The notes under the pieces: model-generated | Told to the model about the DNA's origin: nothing | The model's database searches: none | What the model saw: only the letters and a program-made list of their open reading frames with translations | Program-made: the position numbers and the translations under genes | Shown here: positions 1 to 12,068 of the stretch, in pieces | Layout: each line of letters opens with the position of its first letter | Numbering within the stretch: position 1 is the stretch's first letter | From: Thermus hydrothermalis | GTDB taxonomy: Bacteria; Deinococcota; Deinococci; Deinococcales; Thermaceae | Assembly (NCBI RefSeq): GCF_022760925.1 | Contig: NZ_JAKTNT010000004.1 | Span: 1 to 64,000 of the forward strand | Reading direction: 5' to 3' | Length of the DNA stretch: 64,000 nucleotides

Positions 1-50
1 CATAGCGGCCACTATTTTTTCAGATCCAGGGGATAGGTAGCAACTTGGGT
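1..50 (+). mobile_element. Right end of an IS982-type element, or a short deletion derivative (MITE-like), cut by the window edge
   Basis: Positions 36-52 carry GGTAGCAACTTGGGTTA, the same end that closes the complete IS copy at 14446-14462. Positions 1-10 (CATAGCGGCC) match the inside of that copy near its left end (13604-13613) in the same orientation, yet only about 25 unrelated bases separate the two matches here instead of about 830. This suggests an internally deleted, non-coding derivative. The left end lies outside the window, so this remains an inference. Confidence 0.55.
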
Positions 51-1531
51 TAAGTGTACTCCTCAATCACCCAGATGCCCGACTCCCGGGCCCCGTTGCC
101 GCTCGCCTTCACGCCGCCGAAGGGCAGGTGGGCCTCGGCCCCCACGGTGGCGTTGTTGATGCTGGTCATGCCCGCCCGGATGCCCACCTTGAAGAGGTAG
201 GCCCAGTGTCGGTGGTTGGTGTAGATGGCGCTGGAAAGGCCGTAGGGCGTGGCGTTGGCCACCCGGATGGCCTCCTCAATCCCGTCCACCTTCACCAGGT
301 TGATGGTGGGCCCGAAGATCTCCTCCTGGAACTGGCGCATGCCGGGGGCCGCCTCCCACACCGTGGGCCAGCCGTAAAGCCCCGCCTCAGGGTCCCCCAG
401 GAAGCGGGGGTAGGGGTTGTCCCGGGTAATCCGCCCCTTGCCGAAAAGGAGGGTGGCCCCGTCCTCCTTGCCCCAGGCGTAGTGCTCCTCCCAGCGGCGG
501 AAAAGCCTTTCGTTGAGGAAGGGGCCGTAGGTGACCTCGGGGTGGAGGAGGGGGTTGCCCACCACCGTGGCCTCGGTGCGCTCCAGGAAGCGCTTTTTGA
601 ACTCTTCATAAATAGGGGCGTCCACCAGGATGTTCCCGGCGCTGGTGCACCGTTGCCCTCCCGTGGCGAAGGCGCTCCACCAGGCCCCCTCCACCGCCAG
701 GTCCAGATCGGCGTCCCGCATGACCACCAGGGGGTTCTTGCCCCCCAGCTCCAGGGTGGGCCGGATGAGGTTCCGCCCCGCCACCTCCCCGATCCAGCGC
801 CCCACCTGGGTGCTCCCCGTGAAGGCGAACTTGTTGAGAAGCCCCTCGTCCATGAGCTCCACCAGCCACTGGCCGGTGGAGCCCTTACCCCCGCCGAAGA
901 CCACGTTGATGACCCCAGGGGGCAGGCCCGCCTCCTCAAAGAGCTTGACGAAGACGTAGGAGAGGGTGGGGGAGTCGTCCGAGGGCTTCCAGACCACGGT
1001 GTTTCCCGTGAGGACCGCCGGGATGAGCTTCCAGCTGGGCACGGCGATGGGGAAGTTGCCGGCGGTGATCATGCCCACCACCCCTAGGGGTCTGCGGAAG
1101 GTGAAGAGCTCCTTGTCCCGCATCTCGCTGGGCACGGTCTGCCCATAGAGCCTCCGCCCCTCGGAGGCGAAGAAGAGGGCGGTGTCTATGGCCTCCTGCA
1201 CGTCCCCGCCCGCCTCCTTGAAGGTCTTCCCCACCTCCCGCACCATGAGGCGGGTCAGGGTGGGCTTTTCCCGCTCCAGGATCTTCGCCAGGTTGAAGAG
1301 CACCTGCCCCCGCACCGGGGCCGGGGTGCGGCTCCAGACCTCAAAGGCCTCCCGGGCCTTGAGGGCCGCCTTGCGCAGGGTGTCCTTGGTGCCCTCAGGA
1401 AAGCGGGCCACCAGGTCTTCCCGGTCCGAGGGGTTATGGCGCTCCAAGGCCTCCCCTTCCCATACCTCCTCACCCCCGATGAGGTGGCCGAACTCCAGGG
1501 TGTTCCCGTACTTGGCGGAAAACGCCTTCAT
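50..1531 (-). CDS. NAD(P)-dependent aldehyde dehydrogenase, C-terminus replaced by an IS end
   Basis: This is an ALDH-superfamily enzyme oxidising an aldehyde to its acid in the cytoplasm; the substrate cannot be told. It shows the Rossmann-domain segments WKPSD and FTGSTQVG, the general base Glu in LELGGK (about residue 261) and the catalytic Cys in GGQRCTSAGN (about residue 295). The ATG at 1531 is chosen because GGAGG lies 5 nt upstream; a TTG four codons earlier is in frame. The protein stops directly after ESGIWVIEEYT, and its TAA stop (50-52) lies inside the IS terminal repeat. Relatives I recall continue for a further C-terminal tail used in oligomer contacts, so the enzyme looks shortened. 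A divergent transporter gene starts 37 bp away. Confidence 0.88.
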   Translation of the reverse strand: MKAFSAKYGNTLEFGHLIGGEEVWEGEALERHNPSDREDLVARFPEGTKDTLRKAALKAREAFEVWSRTPAPVRGQVLFNLAKILEREKPTLTRLMVREVGKTFKEAGGDVQEAIDTALFFASEGRRLYGQTVPSEMRDKELFTFRRPLGVVGMITAGNFPIAVPSWKLIPAVLTGNTVVWKPSDDSPTLSYVFVKLFEEAGLPPGVINVVFGGGKGSTGQWLVELMDEGLLNKFAFTGSTQVGRWIGEVAGRNLIRPTLELGGKNPLVVMRDADLDLAVEGAWWSAFATGGQRCTSAGNILVDAPIYEEFKKRFLERTEATVVGNPLLHPEVTYGPFLNERLFRRWEEHYAWGKEDGATLLFGKGRITRDNPYPRFLGDPEAGLYGWPTVWEAAPGMRQFQEEIFGPTINLVKVDGIEEAIRVANATPYGLSSAIYTNHRHWAYLFKVGIRAGMTSINNATVGAEAHLPFGGVKASGNGARESGIWVIEEYT

Positions 1532-1556
1532 GCTGACCTCCAAGGGGATTTTAGCG

Positions 1557-1568
1557 GATACTGGGCCT
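1557..1568 (+). promoter_or_regulatory. Leaderless promoter of the DMT transporter
   Basis: GATACT at 1557-1562 resembles a -10 box and is followed by exactly 6 nt before the ATG at 1569. CTGACC at 1533-1538 could be the -35 with an 18-bp spacer. Transcription would start at or next to the ATG. Confidence 0.45.
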
Positions 1569-2884
<1,316 letters not shown>

Positions 2885-3397
2885 TCATACCTCCACGAAG
2901 GTGAGGGCGTTTTCCCCGTAAACCCGCCGCTCCCCTAGGGGAAATAGGAGGTCCTTGGGGTGCTGCAGGATGTAAAGCCCGCCTTCCTCCACCAGACCGC
3001 TTTCCAAAAGGGCCTGGAAGGCCGCCACCAGGTCCAGGAGGTACGGCGGGGCCATGAAGGCCACGGTGTAGCGCTCCCCTTTGGCCTTCGCCTCGGGCAG
3101 GAAGACCTCCACGGGCAGGGGCACGATGCGCACGGGAAGCCCCGTGCGCCGGGCGTTTTCCTGAAGGAGGCGGACGGCCTCGGGGTCCTTTTCCACCAAG
3201 GTGGCCTGCCAGCCCTCGCTGGCGGCCTCGAGGCCCACCGCCCCGCTCCCCGCATAGAGGTCCAAAAAGCGTCCCTTGGCCGGGTAGCGAAGGCGCAGGT
3301 AGTCAAAAAGGGCCTTCCTGAGCCGCACCGGGGAGGGCCTCGCCGAGGCGGGCACCTTGAGGGGCACCCCCTTGGCCTTGCCGCCCAGAATCCTCAC
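2885..3397 (-). CDS. rsmD: 16S rRNA (guanine966-N2)-methyltransferase RsmD
   Basis: Small SAM-dependent methyltransferase expected to modify G966 of 16S rRNA in the decoding region. Opens with RILGGKAKG, as in the RsmD family; the SAM-binding motif I is FLDLYAGSGAVGLEAASEG. Motif IV, normally (D/N)PPY, reads MAPPY here, an atypical first residue for an N-methyltransferase of this group. Two tandem GTG codons (3400 and 3397) are possible starts; AAGGGG just upstream favours 3397. It lies 13 nt after the transporter gene and abuts coaD, forming one operon. Confidence 0.9.
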   Translation of the reverse strand: MRILGGKAKGVPLKVPASARPSPVRLRKALFDYLRLRYPAKGRFLDLYAGSGAVGLEAASEGWQATLVEKDPEAVRLLQENARRTGLPVRIVPLPVEVFLPEAKAKGERYTVAFMAPPYLLDLVAAFQALLESGLVEEGGLYILQHPKDLLFPLGERRVYGENALTFVEV

Positions 3398-3410
3398 CAC
3401 GCCCCTTAGC

Positions 3411-4901
3411 TTAAAGCTCCAGGACCAGGCGGCAAAGCCTCTCCACCCCGCCCCCGAGCTCCTCCAGGGTGATGAGGAGGTCCAGGTGGGCCAAGGTGGT
3501 GGCCCGGCTCTCCGCCCTTCCCCCCTCGAGGCGGGCCAGGTGGGCCCGGCGCAAGCGGTCCAGAAACGCTTCCAGGGCGGGAGCCTGCCGCAGGACCTCC
3601 TCCGCCAAAGCCTTGTCCCCGGTACCCAAGGCGGCCGCCAGAAGCTCAAGCCGCTTTAGGACCTCCCGCATGGCCTCCAAAAGGTCCTCCCGCCCCTCCG
3701 GGCTAAAGGTGAGCCCCTGCGCCCAAAGCCTCTCCGCCTGGCGCACAATCCGCCGCACCAAATCCCCCAGGTGCTCCAGCTCCGAGGCCATGACGAAAAA
3801 GCGCACCGCCCGCTCGTCCTTGGTGCGGGTGGAGAGCTCCGCCGTGTAGAGGACCACCTCCCGGGTGAGGCGGTCCACCTTCTCCTCCAAGGGGACAAGC
3901 TCCGCCTCGCCCCCCTCTTCCTGGGCCAGGACCCTCACCGCCTGGGCTAACATCCCCCGCACCGCATCCGCCACCCGGGCAAGCTCCCGTTGCACCAAGG
4001 CAAAGGCAAGGCCCGGCGTTTCCAGGGCCTCCTGGGAGAGGTACTTGGGGGCCACGCCCCGCTTGGGAAAAAGCCTGCCCGCCAAGGCGGCATACCGCTC
4101 CCCCAAGGGCAAGAACCCCAAGGCGAAGGCGAGGTGCGCCAGGGCGTGAAACCCCACCACCCCCAAGGGGCCAAACCAGGGCAAGAGCCCCAGAAGGGGC
4201 AAGGAAAGGAGAAAGCGGTGGGCGAGGAGCACCGCCCCCAGGGGCAAGGCCTCCCGCCTGCCCGCCACATAGGCCCAAAAGAGGGCCCCGGAAACCCCCA
4301 CCCCCGCCCCCAGGACCAAGGCCATGGCCCCTGCCTGGCCCAAGGCCGGGGAAAGGGCCAAGGCCAGGGCCGCCACCCCGTTGGCGGTGGCGAGCAGGAA
4401 GGCCAGGAAAAAGCCCAAAAGGTAAAGGCCCAAGGGGCCTGGGTCCAAGAGGGCCAAAAGGGGCCTTAGGCTTTCCACCCCCTCCCCCATGCGCAAAAAG
4501 CCCAGGAAAAGGAGCCCAAGCCCGAGGAAAAAGAAGGCCACCCGGCGGAGGCTCGGCCATAGGAGGAAGGGAAGCCCAAGGGCCAGGAGGGCCTCCGCCA
4601 ACCCCCGCTGCGCCAGGGAAACCACCCCCACCCAGAAGGCCGCCCCCGCCGTGGCGGCCAAGGAGAGGAGGGCGGCCCGCCCAAGGCCGAGCACCCCGCT
4701 TTCCAGAAGGCCCAGGGCCAGGAGGGAGAACCCCGTGCCGCTCCCCGAAAGGAGCCCCAAGAAAAACCCTGCCCCCAAAACGCCCAAGGGATGGCCGAGG
4801 GCCCGGGCCAGGAGGTGCCGCCTGGCCTTGAGGGCGGAAAGCCCCTCCCCCACCAGGTGGAGCCCAAGCAAGAGTAGGGCAAGCCCCGCCCAGAAGCCCA
4901 C
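3411..4901 (-). CDS. Na/phosphate cotransporter family protein with C-terminal PhoU-like domain
   Basis: The N-terminal half (about residues 1-285) is strongly hydrophobic with two inverted-repeat-like blocks, including [12 protein letters not shown] near residue 50 and [14 protein letters not shown] near residue 170, as in NptA/YjbB Na-dependent phosphate transporters (PF02690). The C-terminal half (about 300-496) is charged and helical, with two PhoU-like helical bundles. Such fusions are thought to move phosphate, commonly outward, across the inner membrane. The GTG start at 4901 lies exactly 6 nt behind TATACT. The gene heads a likely operon with rsmD and coaD. Confidence 0.85.
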   Translation of the reverse strand: MGFWAGLALLLLGLHLVGEGLSALKARRHLLARALGHPLGVLGAGFFLGLLSGSGTGFSLLALGLLESGVLGLGRAALLSLAATAGAAFWVGVVSLAQRGLAEALLALGLPFLLWPSLRRVAFFFLGLGLLFLGFLRMGEGVESLRPLLALLDPGPLGLYLLGFFLAFLLATANGVAALALALSPALGQAGAMALVLGAGVGVSGALFWAYVAGRREALPLGAVLLAHRFLLSLPLLGLLPWFGPLGVVGFHALAHLAFALGFLPLGERYAALAGRLFPKRGVAPKYLSQEALETPGLAFALVQRELARVADAVRGMLAQAVRVLAQEEGGEAELVPLEEKVDRLTREVVLYTAELSTRTKDERAVRFFVMASELEHLGDLVRRIVRQAERLWAQGLTFSPEGREDLLEAMREVLKRLELLAAALGTGDKALAEEVLRQAPALEAFLDRLRRAHLARLEGGRAESRATTLAHLDLLITLEELGGGVERLCRLVLEL

Positions 4902-4907
4902 GCCCGG

Positions 4908-4913
4908 AGTATA
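4908..4913 (-). promoter_or_regulatory. -10 box of a leaderless promoter for the Na/Pi transporter gene
   Basis: On the minus strand TATACT is followed by 6 nt and the GTG start codon at 4901. No good -35 is visible. The box sits in the tail of the tRNA-Pro terminator, so termination and re-initiation are packed into about 40 bp. Confidence 0.45.
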
Positions 4914-4918
4914 CGGAA

Positions 4919-4940
4919 AAGCCGGCCCTTAGGCCGGCTT
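4919..4940 (-). terminator. Intrinsic terminator of tRNA-Pro
   Basis: A perfect 9-bp stem (AAGCCGGCC/GGCCGGCTT) with a 4-nt loop lies 3 nt beyond the tRNA CCA end; on the minus strand it is followed by TTTTCC. Confidence 0.85.
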
Positions 4941-4943
4941 CCC

Positions 4944-5020
4944 TGGTCGGGGAGACTGGATTTGAACCAGCGACCCCCTCGTCCCGAACGAGGTGCGCTA
5001 CCGGGCTGCGCTACTCCCCG
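4944..5020 (-). tRNA. tRNA-Pro (anticodon CGG)
   Basis: A 77-nt cloverleaf with acceptor stem CGGGGAG/CTCCCCG, encoded CCA end, anticodon loop TTCGGGA within a CCTCG/CGAGG stem (anticodon CGG) and T-loop GGTTCAAATCC. It reads proline CCG codons. It has its own promoter and terminator and is transcribed away from the met operon. Confidence 0.97.
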
Positions 5021-5031
5021 TAGCGGAAGCC

Positions 5032-5060
5032 AGTATAGGCCATGGAGGGGAAAAGGTCAA
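5032..5060 (-). promoter_or_regulatory. Promoter of tRNA-Pro
   Basis: TTGACC (5055-5060), a 17-bp spacer and TATACT (5032-5037) on the minus strand, 11 nt before the tRNA 5' end; close to the sigma-70/SigA consensus. Its -35 is only 5 bp from the -35 of the divergent met promoter. Confidence 0.85.
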
Positions 5061-5065
5061 AGGGG

Positions 5066-5094
5066 TTGACGGGGGAGGCGGGTTTTCCTACACT
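5066..5094 (+). promoter_or_regulatory. Promoter of the metY-metX transcript
   Basis: TTGACG (5066-5071), 17-bp spacer and TACACT (5089-5094). Start of transcription is expected near 5101, about 34 nt before the riboswitch P1 helix. Confidence 0.8.
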
Positions 5095-5103
5095 AGCTCC
5101 TAA

Positions 5104-7793
<2,690 letters not shown>

Positions 7794-9098
7794 CTACTTG
7801 CCCACGCAGAAGTTCTGGAAGACCCGGGCCACCACCGCCTCCGCCACCTCTCCCCGGCCGCGGAGGGCGCTTAGGGCCTCCAGGGCCTCCTGCAGGGCCA
7901 GGCCCATGAGGTCCTGGGGCAAGGAGAGGGCCTCAAGGAGCCTCTCCCGGATGCGGTGGAGGGCCTCCACCTGCCTTTCCGTGAGGAGGAACTCCCCAGC
8001 CCCCTCCCCGAGGAGGGCCCGGTGGATGGCCTCCTTGAGCCGGTCCATCCCCTCTCCCGTGCGGCTGGAAACGGGGAGGAAGGCGGGGTCTTCCCAGGCG
8101 GGGGGCAGGTCCGCCTTGGTGGCCACCTTCAGGGTGCGCTCCCAGGGCAAGGGGGGCGGGGCGGGCCTGGGGGCGGAGCGGTCGGCCACGTAGAGGATGA
8201 GGTCCGCCTCCTCGGCGATCCTCAGGGCCCTTTCCACACCGGCCCGCTCCAAGGGGTCCTCCGTGTCCCGCACCCCGGCGGTGTCCACCGCCACTAGGGG
8301 GATGCCGGAAAGCTCCAGGGGGGCCTCGAGGTAGTCCCGGGTGGTGCCGGGGATGGGGGAAACGAGGGCCCGCTCGTAGCCCAAAAGGGCGTTCAGGAGG
8401 CTACTTTTCCCGGCGTTGGGGGCCCCGATGAGGGCGAGGCGGGCCCCCTTCTGCGCAAGCCGGGAGGCCCGGGCTTGGGCGAGGAGGCCCTCCACCTCCC
8501 CCAGGACCTCCCGGATGGTGCGTTCCGCCTCCACAGGCTCCACCCCCTCTTCGGGGTAGTCCAAAAGGGCCTGGATGTGGGCGAAGAGGTCCAGAAGCCG
8601 GTTTTCCAAGGCTTCTATCCGGCGGGAAAAGGCCCCCTCCAGGGCCCTTAGGGCCTGCCTGCGGGCCAGGTCCCCTTCCGCCTCCACCAGGGCCAAGACC
8701 GCTTCCGCCTGGGCCAGGTCCAGCTTGCCGTTGAGGTAGGCGCGCAGGGTGAACTCCCCAGGCCCAGCGGGCCTCGCCCCCGCCCGGTAGAGGGCCTCGA
8801 GGACCCGCCGGAGCACCGCCGGGGAGCCGTGGGTGTGGAACTCGCAGGCGTCCTCCCCCGTGTAGGACCGGGGGGCCCGGAAGACGAGGAGGAGGGCCTG
8901 GTCCAGCACCTCCCCCGTTTCGGGGTCCACCACCTCCCCCAGGGTGAAGCGCCCCCCCTTTAGCCCCCTTGGGTCCTTCCCCCGCCACACCCTCGCCGCC
9001 ACCTCCAATGCCCCTTCCCCGGAGAGGCGCACCACCCCGATGGCCCCCTTCCCGGGCGGGGTGGCGATGGCGCAGATGGGGTCCTTAAGCCGCATCAC
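7794..9098 (-). CDS. mnmE: tRNA uridine-5-carboxymethylaminomethyl modification GTPase MnmE
   Basis: With MnmG it installs cmnm5 on wobble U34 of tRNAs. The N-terminal tetrahydrofolate-binding domain starts IAALATPPGKGAIGVVRLSG-like (IATPPGKGAIGVV here). The G domain has GAPNAGKSSLLNALLG, the switch stretch PGTTRDYLEAPL and DTAGVRD. The protein ends in FCVGK, the conserved C-terminal (C-x-G-K) with the catalytic Cys. At 434 residues it is somewhat short, as in other Thermus proteins. Its start overlaps the hemL stop (ATGA), and its stop abuts the convergent metX stop. Confidence 0.96.
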   Translation of the reverse strand: MMRLKDPICAIATPPGKGAIGVVRLSGEGALEVAARVWRGKDPRGLKGGRFTLGEVVDPETGEVLDQALLLVFRAPRSYTGEDACEFHTHGSPAVLRRVLEALYRAGARPAGPGEFTLRAYLNGKLDLAQAEAVLALVEAEGDLARRQALRALEGAFSRRIEALENRLLDLFAHIQALLDYPEEGVEPVEAERTIREVLGEVEGLLAQARASRLAQKGARLALIGAPNAGKSSLLNALLGYERALVSPIPGTTRDYLEAPLELSGIPLVAVDTAGVRDTEDPLERAGVERALRIAEEADLILYVADRSAPRPAPPPLPWERTLKVATKADLPPAWEDPAFLPVSSRTGEGMDRLKEAIHRALLGEGAGEFLLTERQVEALHRIRERLLEALSLPQDLMGLALQEALEALSALRGRGEVAEAVVARVFQNFCVGK

Positions 9099-10369
9099 AG
9101 GGCCTTTTGCAGCGCCTCCAGGGTCTTCTCCACGTCCTCCTCCGTGTGGGCCACGGAGAGGAAGGCCGCCTCAAAGTTGGAGGGCGGCCAGTACACCCCC
9201 CGGTCCAGGAGGCCGTGGAAGAAGCGCTTGAAGAGCTCGGTGTCCGTGCGCTTGGCGTCCTGGAAGGTGACCACAGGGCCTTCCGTGAAGAACACGGTGA
9301 GCATGGAGCCCATGCGGTTCACGGCGTGGGGGATGCCCTTGGCGGAGAGGACCTCCTTTAGGCCTGCCTCCAGCTTGGCCCCCAGGGCCTCCAAGTGGGC
9401 GTAGTGGCCGGGGTTTTTCTCCAAAATCTCCAGGGTGGCCAGGCCCGCCGCCATGGCCAAGGGGTTTCCGGAAAGCGTCCCCGCCTGGTAGACGGGCCCC
9501 AAGGGGGCCACCTTCTCCATAATCTCCCGCCTCCCGGCGTAGGCGGCGGCGGGAAGCCCTCCGCCCAGGATCTTCCCCAGGGTGATGAGGTCGGGCTTTA
9601 GGCCAAGCCGCTCCGTGGCCCCGCCGAAGGCCAGGCGGAAGCCCGTCATCACCTCGTCGGCGATAAGGAGGACGCCGTAGTTTTGGGCCTCGAGGAGGGC
9701 CTTGAGAAACTCCTCCGTGGGGATGAGTACCCCAGCGTTCCCCACCACGGGCTCAAAGATGATGGCGGCGACCTCCTCGCCCCGCGTGCGCAAAAGCGCC
9801 CTTAGCCCCTCAGGGTCGTTGTACTCCAGGACCAGGGTGAGCCGGGCGTACTCCTCGGGCACGCCGGCGCTGGAGGGCACGCCGAAGGTGAGGGCCCCCG
9901 AGCCCGCCTCCACCAGGAGGCCGTCCGCGTGGCCGTGGTAGTTGCCCCGGAACTTCACCACGTACTTCCTGCCCGTGTACCCCCGGGCGAGACGGATGGC
10001 GGACATGGTGGCCTCGGTCCCTGTGCTCACGAAACGCACCAGGTCCACCCCCGGATAGGCCCGCTTCACCGCCTGGGCCAGGGCCACCTCCAAGGGGTGC
10101 GGCGCCCCAAAGGTGAGCCCCTTTTCCGCCACCTCCTTCACCCGGGCCACCACCTCCGGGTGGGCGTGGCCCAGGATGAGGGGACCCCAGCTCATCACGT
10201 AGTCCAGGTAGCGGTTGCCGTCGGCGTCAAAGGCGTAGGCCCCTTCCCCTCGCACGAGGAAGACGGGGGTTCCCCCCACGGCCCTAAAGGCCCGCACAGG
10301 GCTAGAAACGCCGCCTGGAATGTGCTCGTTCGCCTCGGCGAAAAGCCGGGCAGAGGTAGGCCGTTCCAT
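9095..10369 (-). CDS. hemL: Glutamate-1-semialdehyde 2,1-aminomutase
   Basis: PLP-dependent class III aminotransferase that turns glutamate-1-semialdehyde into 5-aminolevulinate in the C5 route to haem. Diagnostic stretches are HIPGGVSSPVRAF at the N-terminus, YVMSWGPLILGHAHP, FVSTGTEATMSAIRLARG, the PLP Asp in IADEVMTGFR and the PLP Lys in TLGKILGGGLP. ATG 10369 is preferred; a GTG three codons upstream is possible. TAGAGT (10377-10382) lies 7 nt before the ATG, so the mRNA may be leaderless. It is coupled to mnmE by a 4-nt overlap. Confidence 0.95.
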   Translation of the reverse strand: MERPTSARLFAEANEHIPGGVSSPVRAFRAVGGTPVFLVRGEGAYAFDADGNRYLDYVMSWGPLILGHAHPEVVARVKEVAEKGLTFGAPHPLEVALAQAVKRAYPGVDLVRFVSTGTEATMSAIRLARGYTGRKYVVKFRGNYHGHADGLLVEAGSGALTFGVPSSAGVPEEYARLTLVLEYNDPEGLRALLRTRGEEVAAIIFEPVVGNAGVLIPTEEFLKALLEAQNYGVLLIADEVMTGFRLAFGGATERLGLKPDLITLGKILGGGLPAAAYAGRREIMEKVAPLGPVYQAGTLSGNPLAMAAGLATLEILEKNPGHYAHLEALGAKLEAGLKEVLSAKGIPHAVNRMGSMLTVFFTEGPVVTFQDAKRTDTELFKRFFHGLLDRGVYWPPSNFEAAFLSVAHTEEDVEKTLEALQKAL

Positions 10370-10465
10370 GCCTCCCACTCTAGCGGCTTAAAAGGCGAAA
10401 AGGGTAGCCCATGACGACTCCACGGCGACAAGCCAGCCCGGGTGGCTTGACGGGCAAGACCGTAT

Positions 10466-10483
10466 CAATCCCCTTACGGGGCT
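10466..10483 (-). repeat. Orphan CRISPR-repeat-like sequence
   Basis: The minus strand reads AGCCCCGTAAGGGGATTG. This equals an 18-nt stretch of the type III CRISPR repeat I remember from T. thermophilus, which continues on to ATTGCGAC; here the following bases are ATACGG. Only one unit is present, with no second repeat or spacer nearby. It could be a relic of an array or a chance hairpin (CCCC-TTAC-GGGG). Confidence 0.4.
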
Positions 10484-10484
10484 A

Positions 10485-11345
10485 AGTGGCTGCTACCCTT
10501 CCCCTTTGGAACCGGGTGCTGGACAAGGTTTTCAAGTTGTCCTTGGCCGAAGCTTTTGAAATCCTCATCTCCCGCCATCTTCAACAACACCCGGCTCCGG
10601 ATGAGGTTGTGGGCCAAGCGAAGGGGACCCACCCGCGCCACCAACCCCAACCACGACCTCGCCTCCATCCGGTGAAACCCAAGCGAACGCACCAACACGC
10701 TCAACCGCGTCTCCATCCAGTTCCTCACCCGCCCCATCCATCCCTCCCCTCCCGTTTCCACCCGCTTCCCTCCACGCAACCGGCAGGGAAGTGTCTTAAC
10801 CCCCGCTACCCACCGAAATCCCCGATCCCCCAGCACAGCGGATAGCCCCTCGCTTCACTTCTCCCGAGCGTTCCCGGTCAAAAGGGCAAAGCGAAAGAAG
10901 CGTCCCCGCTCGTTCATCACCGCCCCCAGGACAAGCCCAGCCAACGCTCCCAAAGGTCCCACCTCTATAGCAGCATGGGGGAAGAAGAGGGTGTGGATGC
11001 GGTGGCCGTGGGCTAGGGGTAGGGGTTTGCGGTCCACCCCTTGGAGGAGGCCGGGTCCGCCTGCCAGGCGTTGGGCCAGGAGGGCGGGGAGGTCGGCGGC
11101 TTCTTGGAGGACGCGGTAGAAGCGGGAGGGGTAGGGTAGGGAGGGGGAAGAAGGGTTTGAGGAGGGTTTTGCTAGCCGGGTAGCCTTTGGCGAGGTCTGG
11201 ACCTCCTAACGAGGAAGAAGAGGGCGAGGGATAGGAGTTCAGCGAGGGTAGCTTTTTGGCGCTTTTGGGGTTTTGGGAGTTTGCGGCCTTGGGCTTGGAG
11301 GGCTTTGAGGGTGTCGTTCGCCCAAATGTGGATGGATACCAAAAA
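10485..11345 (-). pseudogene. Decayed DDE-type transposase
   Basis: Fragments in different minus-strand frames line up into one protein. The N-terminal piece starts near the TTG at 11345 (HIWANDTLKALQAQG, TLAELLSLALFFLV). A frameshift near 11205 leads to GGPDLAKGYPASKTLL, and another to FYRVLQEAADLPALL. The core VDRKPLPLAHGHRIHTLFF and GALAGLVLGAVMNERGRFF runs to about 10858. A last break precedes VLGDRGFRWVAGVKTL and the C-terminal HNLIRSRVLLKMAG. D residues in VDRKP and LGDRG suggest a DDE nuclease of IS4-like type. At least three disruptions make it inactive. No clear terminal repeats were found. Confidence 0.75.
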
Positions 11346-11411
11346 GGTTTTGTGTGGAGAAGGTAAAGGTTCGTTAAGTTTTATAGCACCCCCTCTCCTT
11401 ACACATCTGAG

Positions 11412-11465
11412 CCTGGAAATCAAGTAGCACACCAAGGCATTTAACCTTGGAGATCAAGTAGAACG
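11412..11465 (-). repeat. Imperfect direct repeat at the 3' end of the island ATPase operon
   Basis: Two copies of about 19 bp, CCTGGAAATCAAGTAGCAC (11412-11430) and CCTTGGAGATCAAGTAGAAC (11445-11464), flank an inverted repeat CCAAGG-N7-CCTTGG (11432-11450). The second copy contains the stop codon of the downstream defence-like gene, so part of that gene's 3' end is duplicated just beyond it. No T-run follows, so a terminator role is doubtful. Confidence 0.5.
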
Positions 11466-12068
11466 CGAAGGAGGGAACCACTTCCGTAAAGCGACGCGCA
11501 GCTTGTTAAAACTTGGGTCAGCACAATGTTGAAAGCTTACACTTCCCGCCAATTCAGCGTATATGCTGGACGAGCGCGGCAACTTGGACAAATGCAAGCA
11601 TTTCTCCATTGCCTCCTTGGGTCGCTCTGGTTTACCCAATTTGTTCCTCGGAAAGCCTATCAACACCTGGTTCACCTGCTGCTGAGTTAGACCCAGAACC
11701 TGAGGTACATGGGGCGAATTGGACCAAACCCAAACCTCCAACTCGGGCACCAAAATTATCACTTCACACCGCTCCTGCCAACCCGATTGCTCTAAACGGC
11801 TCTTGAGGTCAGTTTCAAGTTTTTCAGGCGGATCTTGTTCCTGACCGCAACCCTCGTAGTCAAATATAACTAAGGCGTAACGGTATTCTTCGGAAAAAGG
11901 ACTTAAGAATTTTTCCGCCTCGCGCAAAACCCCAGGGTCACGCCGTGGATGCACAAATATATCAACCTGCACTGGACAAATTTGCAAAGCAGGATAACGC
12001 TTTTCCAACAGGGTTCGCACGACTGCTTCCATGTTTTTGTCCGCAACGAGGACCACTATATCCTTCAC
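11454..12068 (-). CDS. TOPRIM/DUF4276-like protein, partner of an AAA ATPase (candidate defence effector)
   Basis: 204 residues. Not assignable with certainty. It begins VKDIVVLVADKNMEAVV, a strand-turn-helix with Asp10 and Glu14, followed by YALVIFDYEGCG with Asp70 and Glu72, then ILVPELEVWVW (Glu109, Glu111). This order of acidic residues is like TOPRIM-fold nucleases of OLD, RloB or DUF4276 proteins, which have an early Glu, a D-x-D/E after a strand and a later E-x-W. The GTG start at 12068 is fixed by a GTGA overlap with the ATPase stop; an upstream extension would lie inside the ATPase gene. Its GC content is visibly lower than Thermus core genes, which suggests transfer. Likely acts with the ATPase. 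Confidence 0.65.
   Translation of the reverse strand: MKDIVVLVADKNMEAVVRTLLEKRYPALQICPVQVDIFVHPRRDPGVLREAEKFLSPFSEEYRYALVIFDYEGCGQEQDPPEKLETDLKSRLEQSGWQERCEVIILVPELEVWVWSNSPHVPQVLGLTQQQVNQVLIGFPRNKLGKPERPKEAMEKCLHLSKLPRSSSIYAELAGSVSFQHCADPSFNKLRVALRKWFPPSRST

Noticed and set aside
128-1087. Long plus-strand open frame across the ALDH gene
   Set aside because: Composition is Gly/Pro/His-rich shadow coding typical of the complement of a GC-rich gene; the minus-strand ALDH explains the region fully.
10486-10845. Plus-strand frame rich in Pro, His and Gln opposite the transposase relic
   Set aside because: No start signal or motif; it mirrors the decayed transposase C-terminus.
11412-11464. The two 19-bp repeats as a CRISPR array
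   Set aside because: Only two imperfect copies with a 14-bp gap, far too short for a spacer, and one copy overlaps a coding 3' end.
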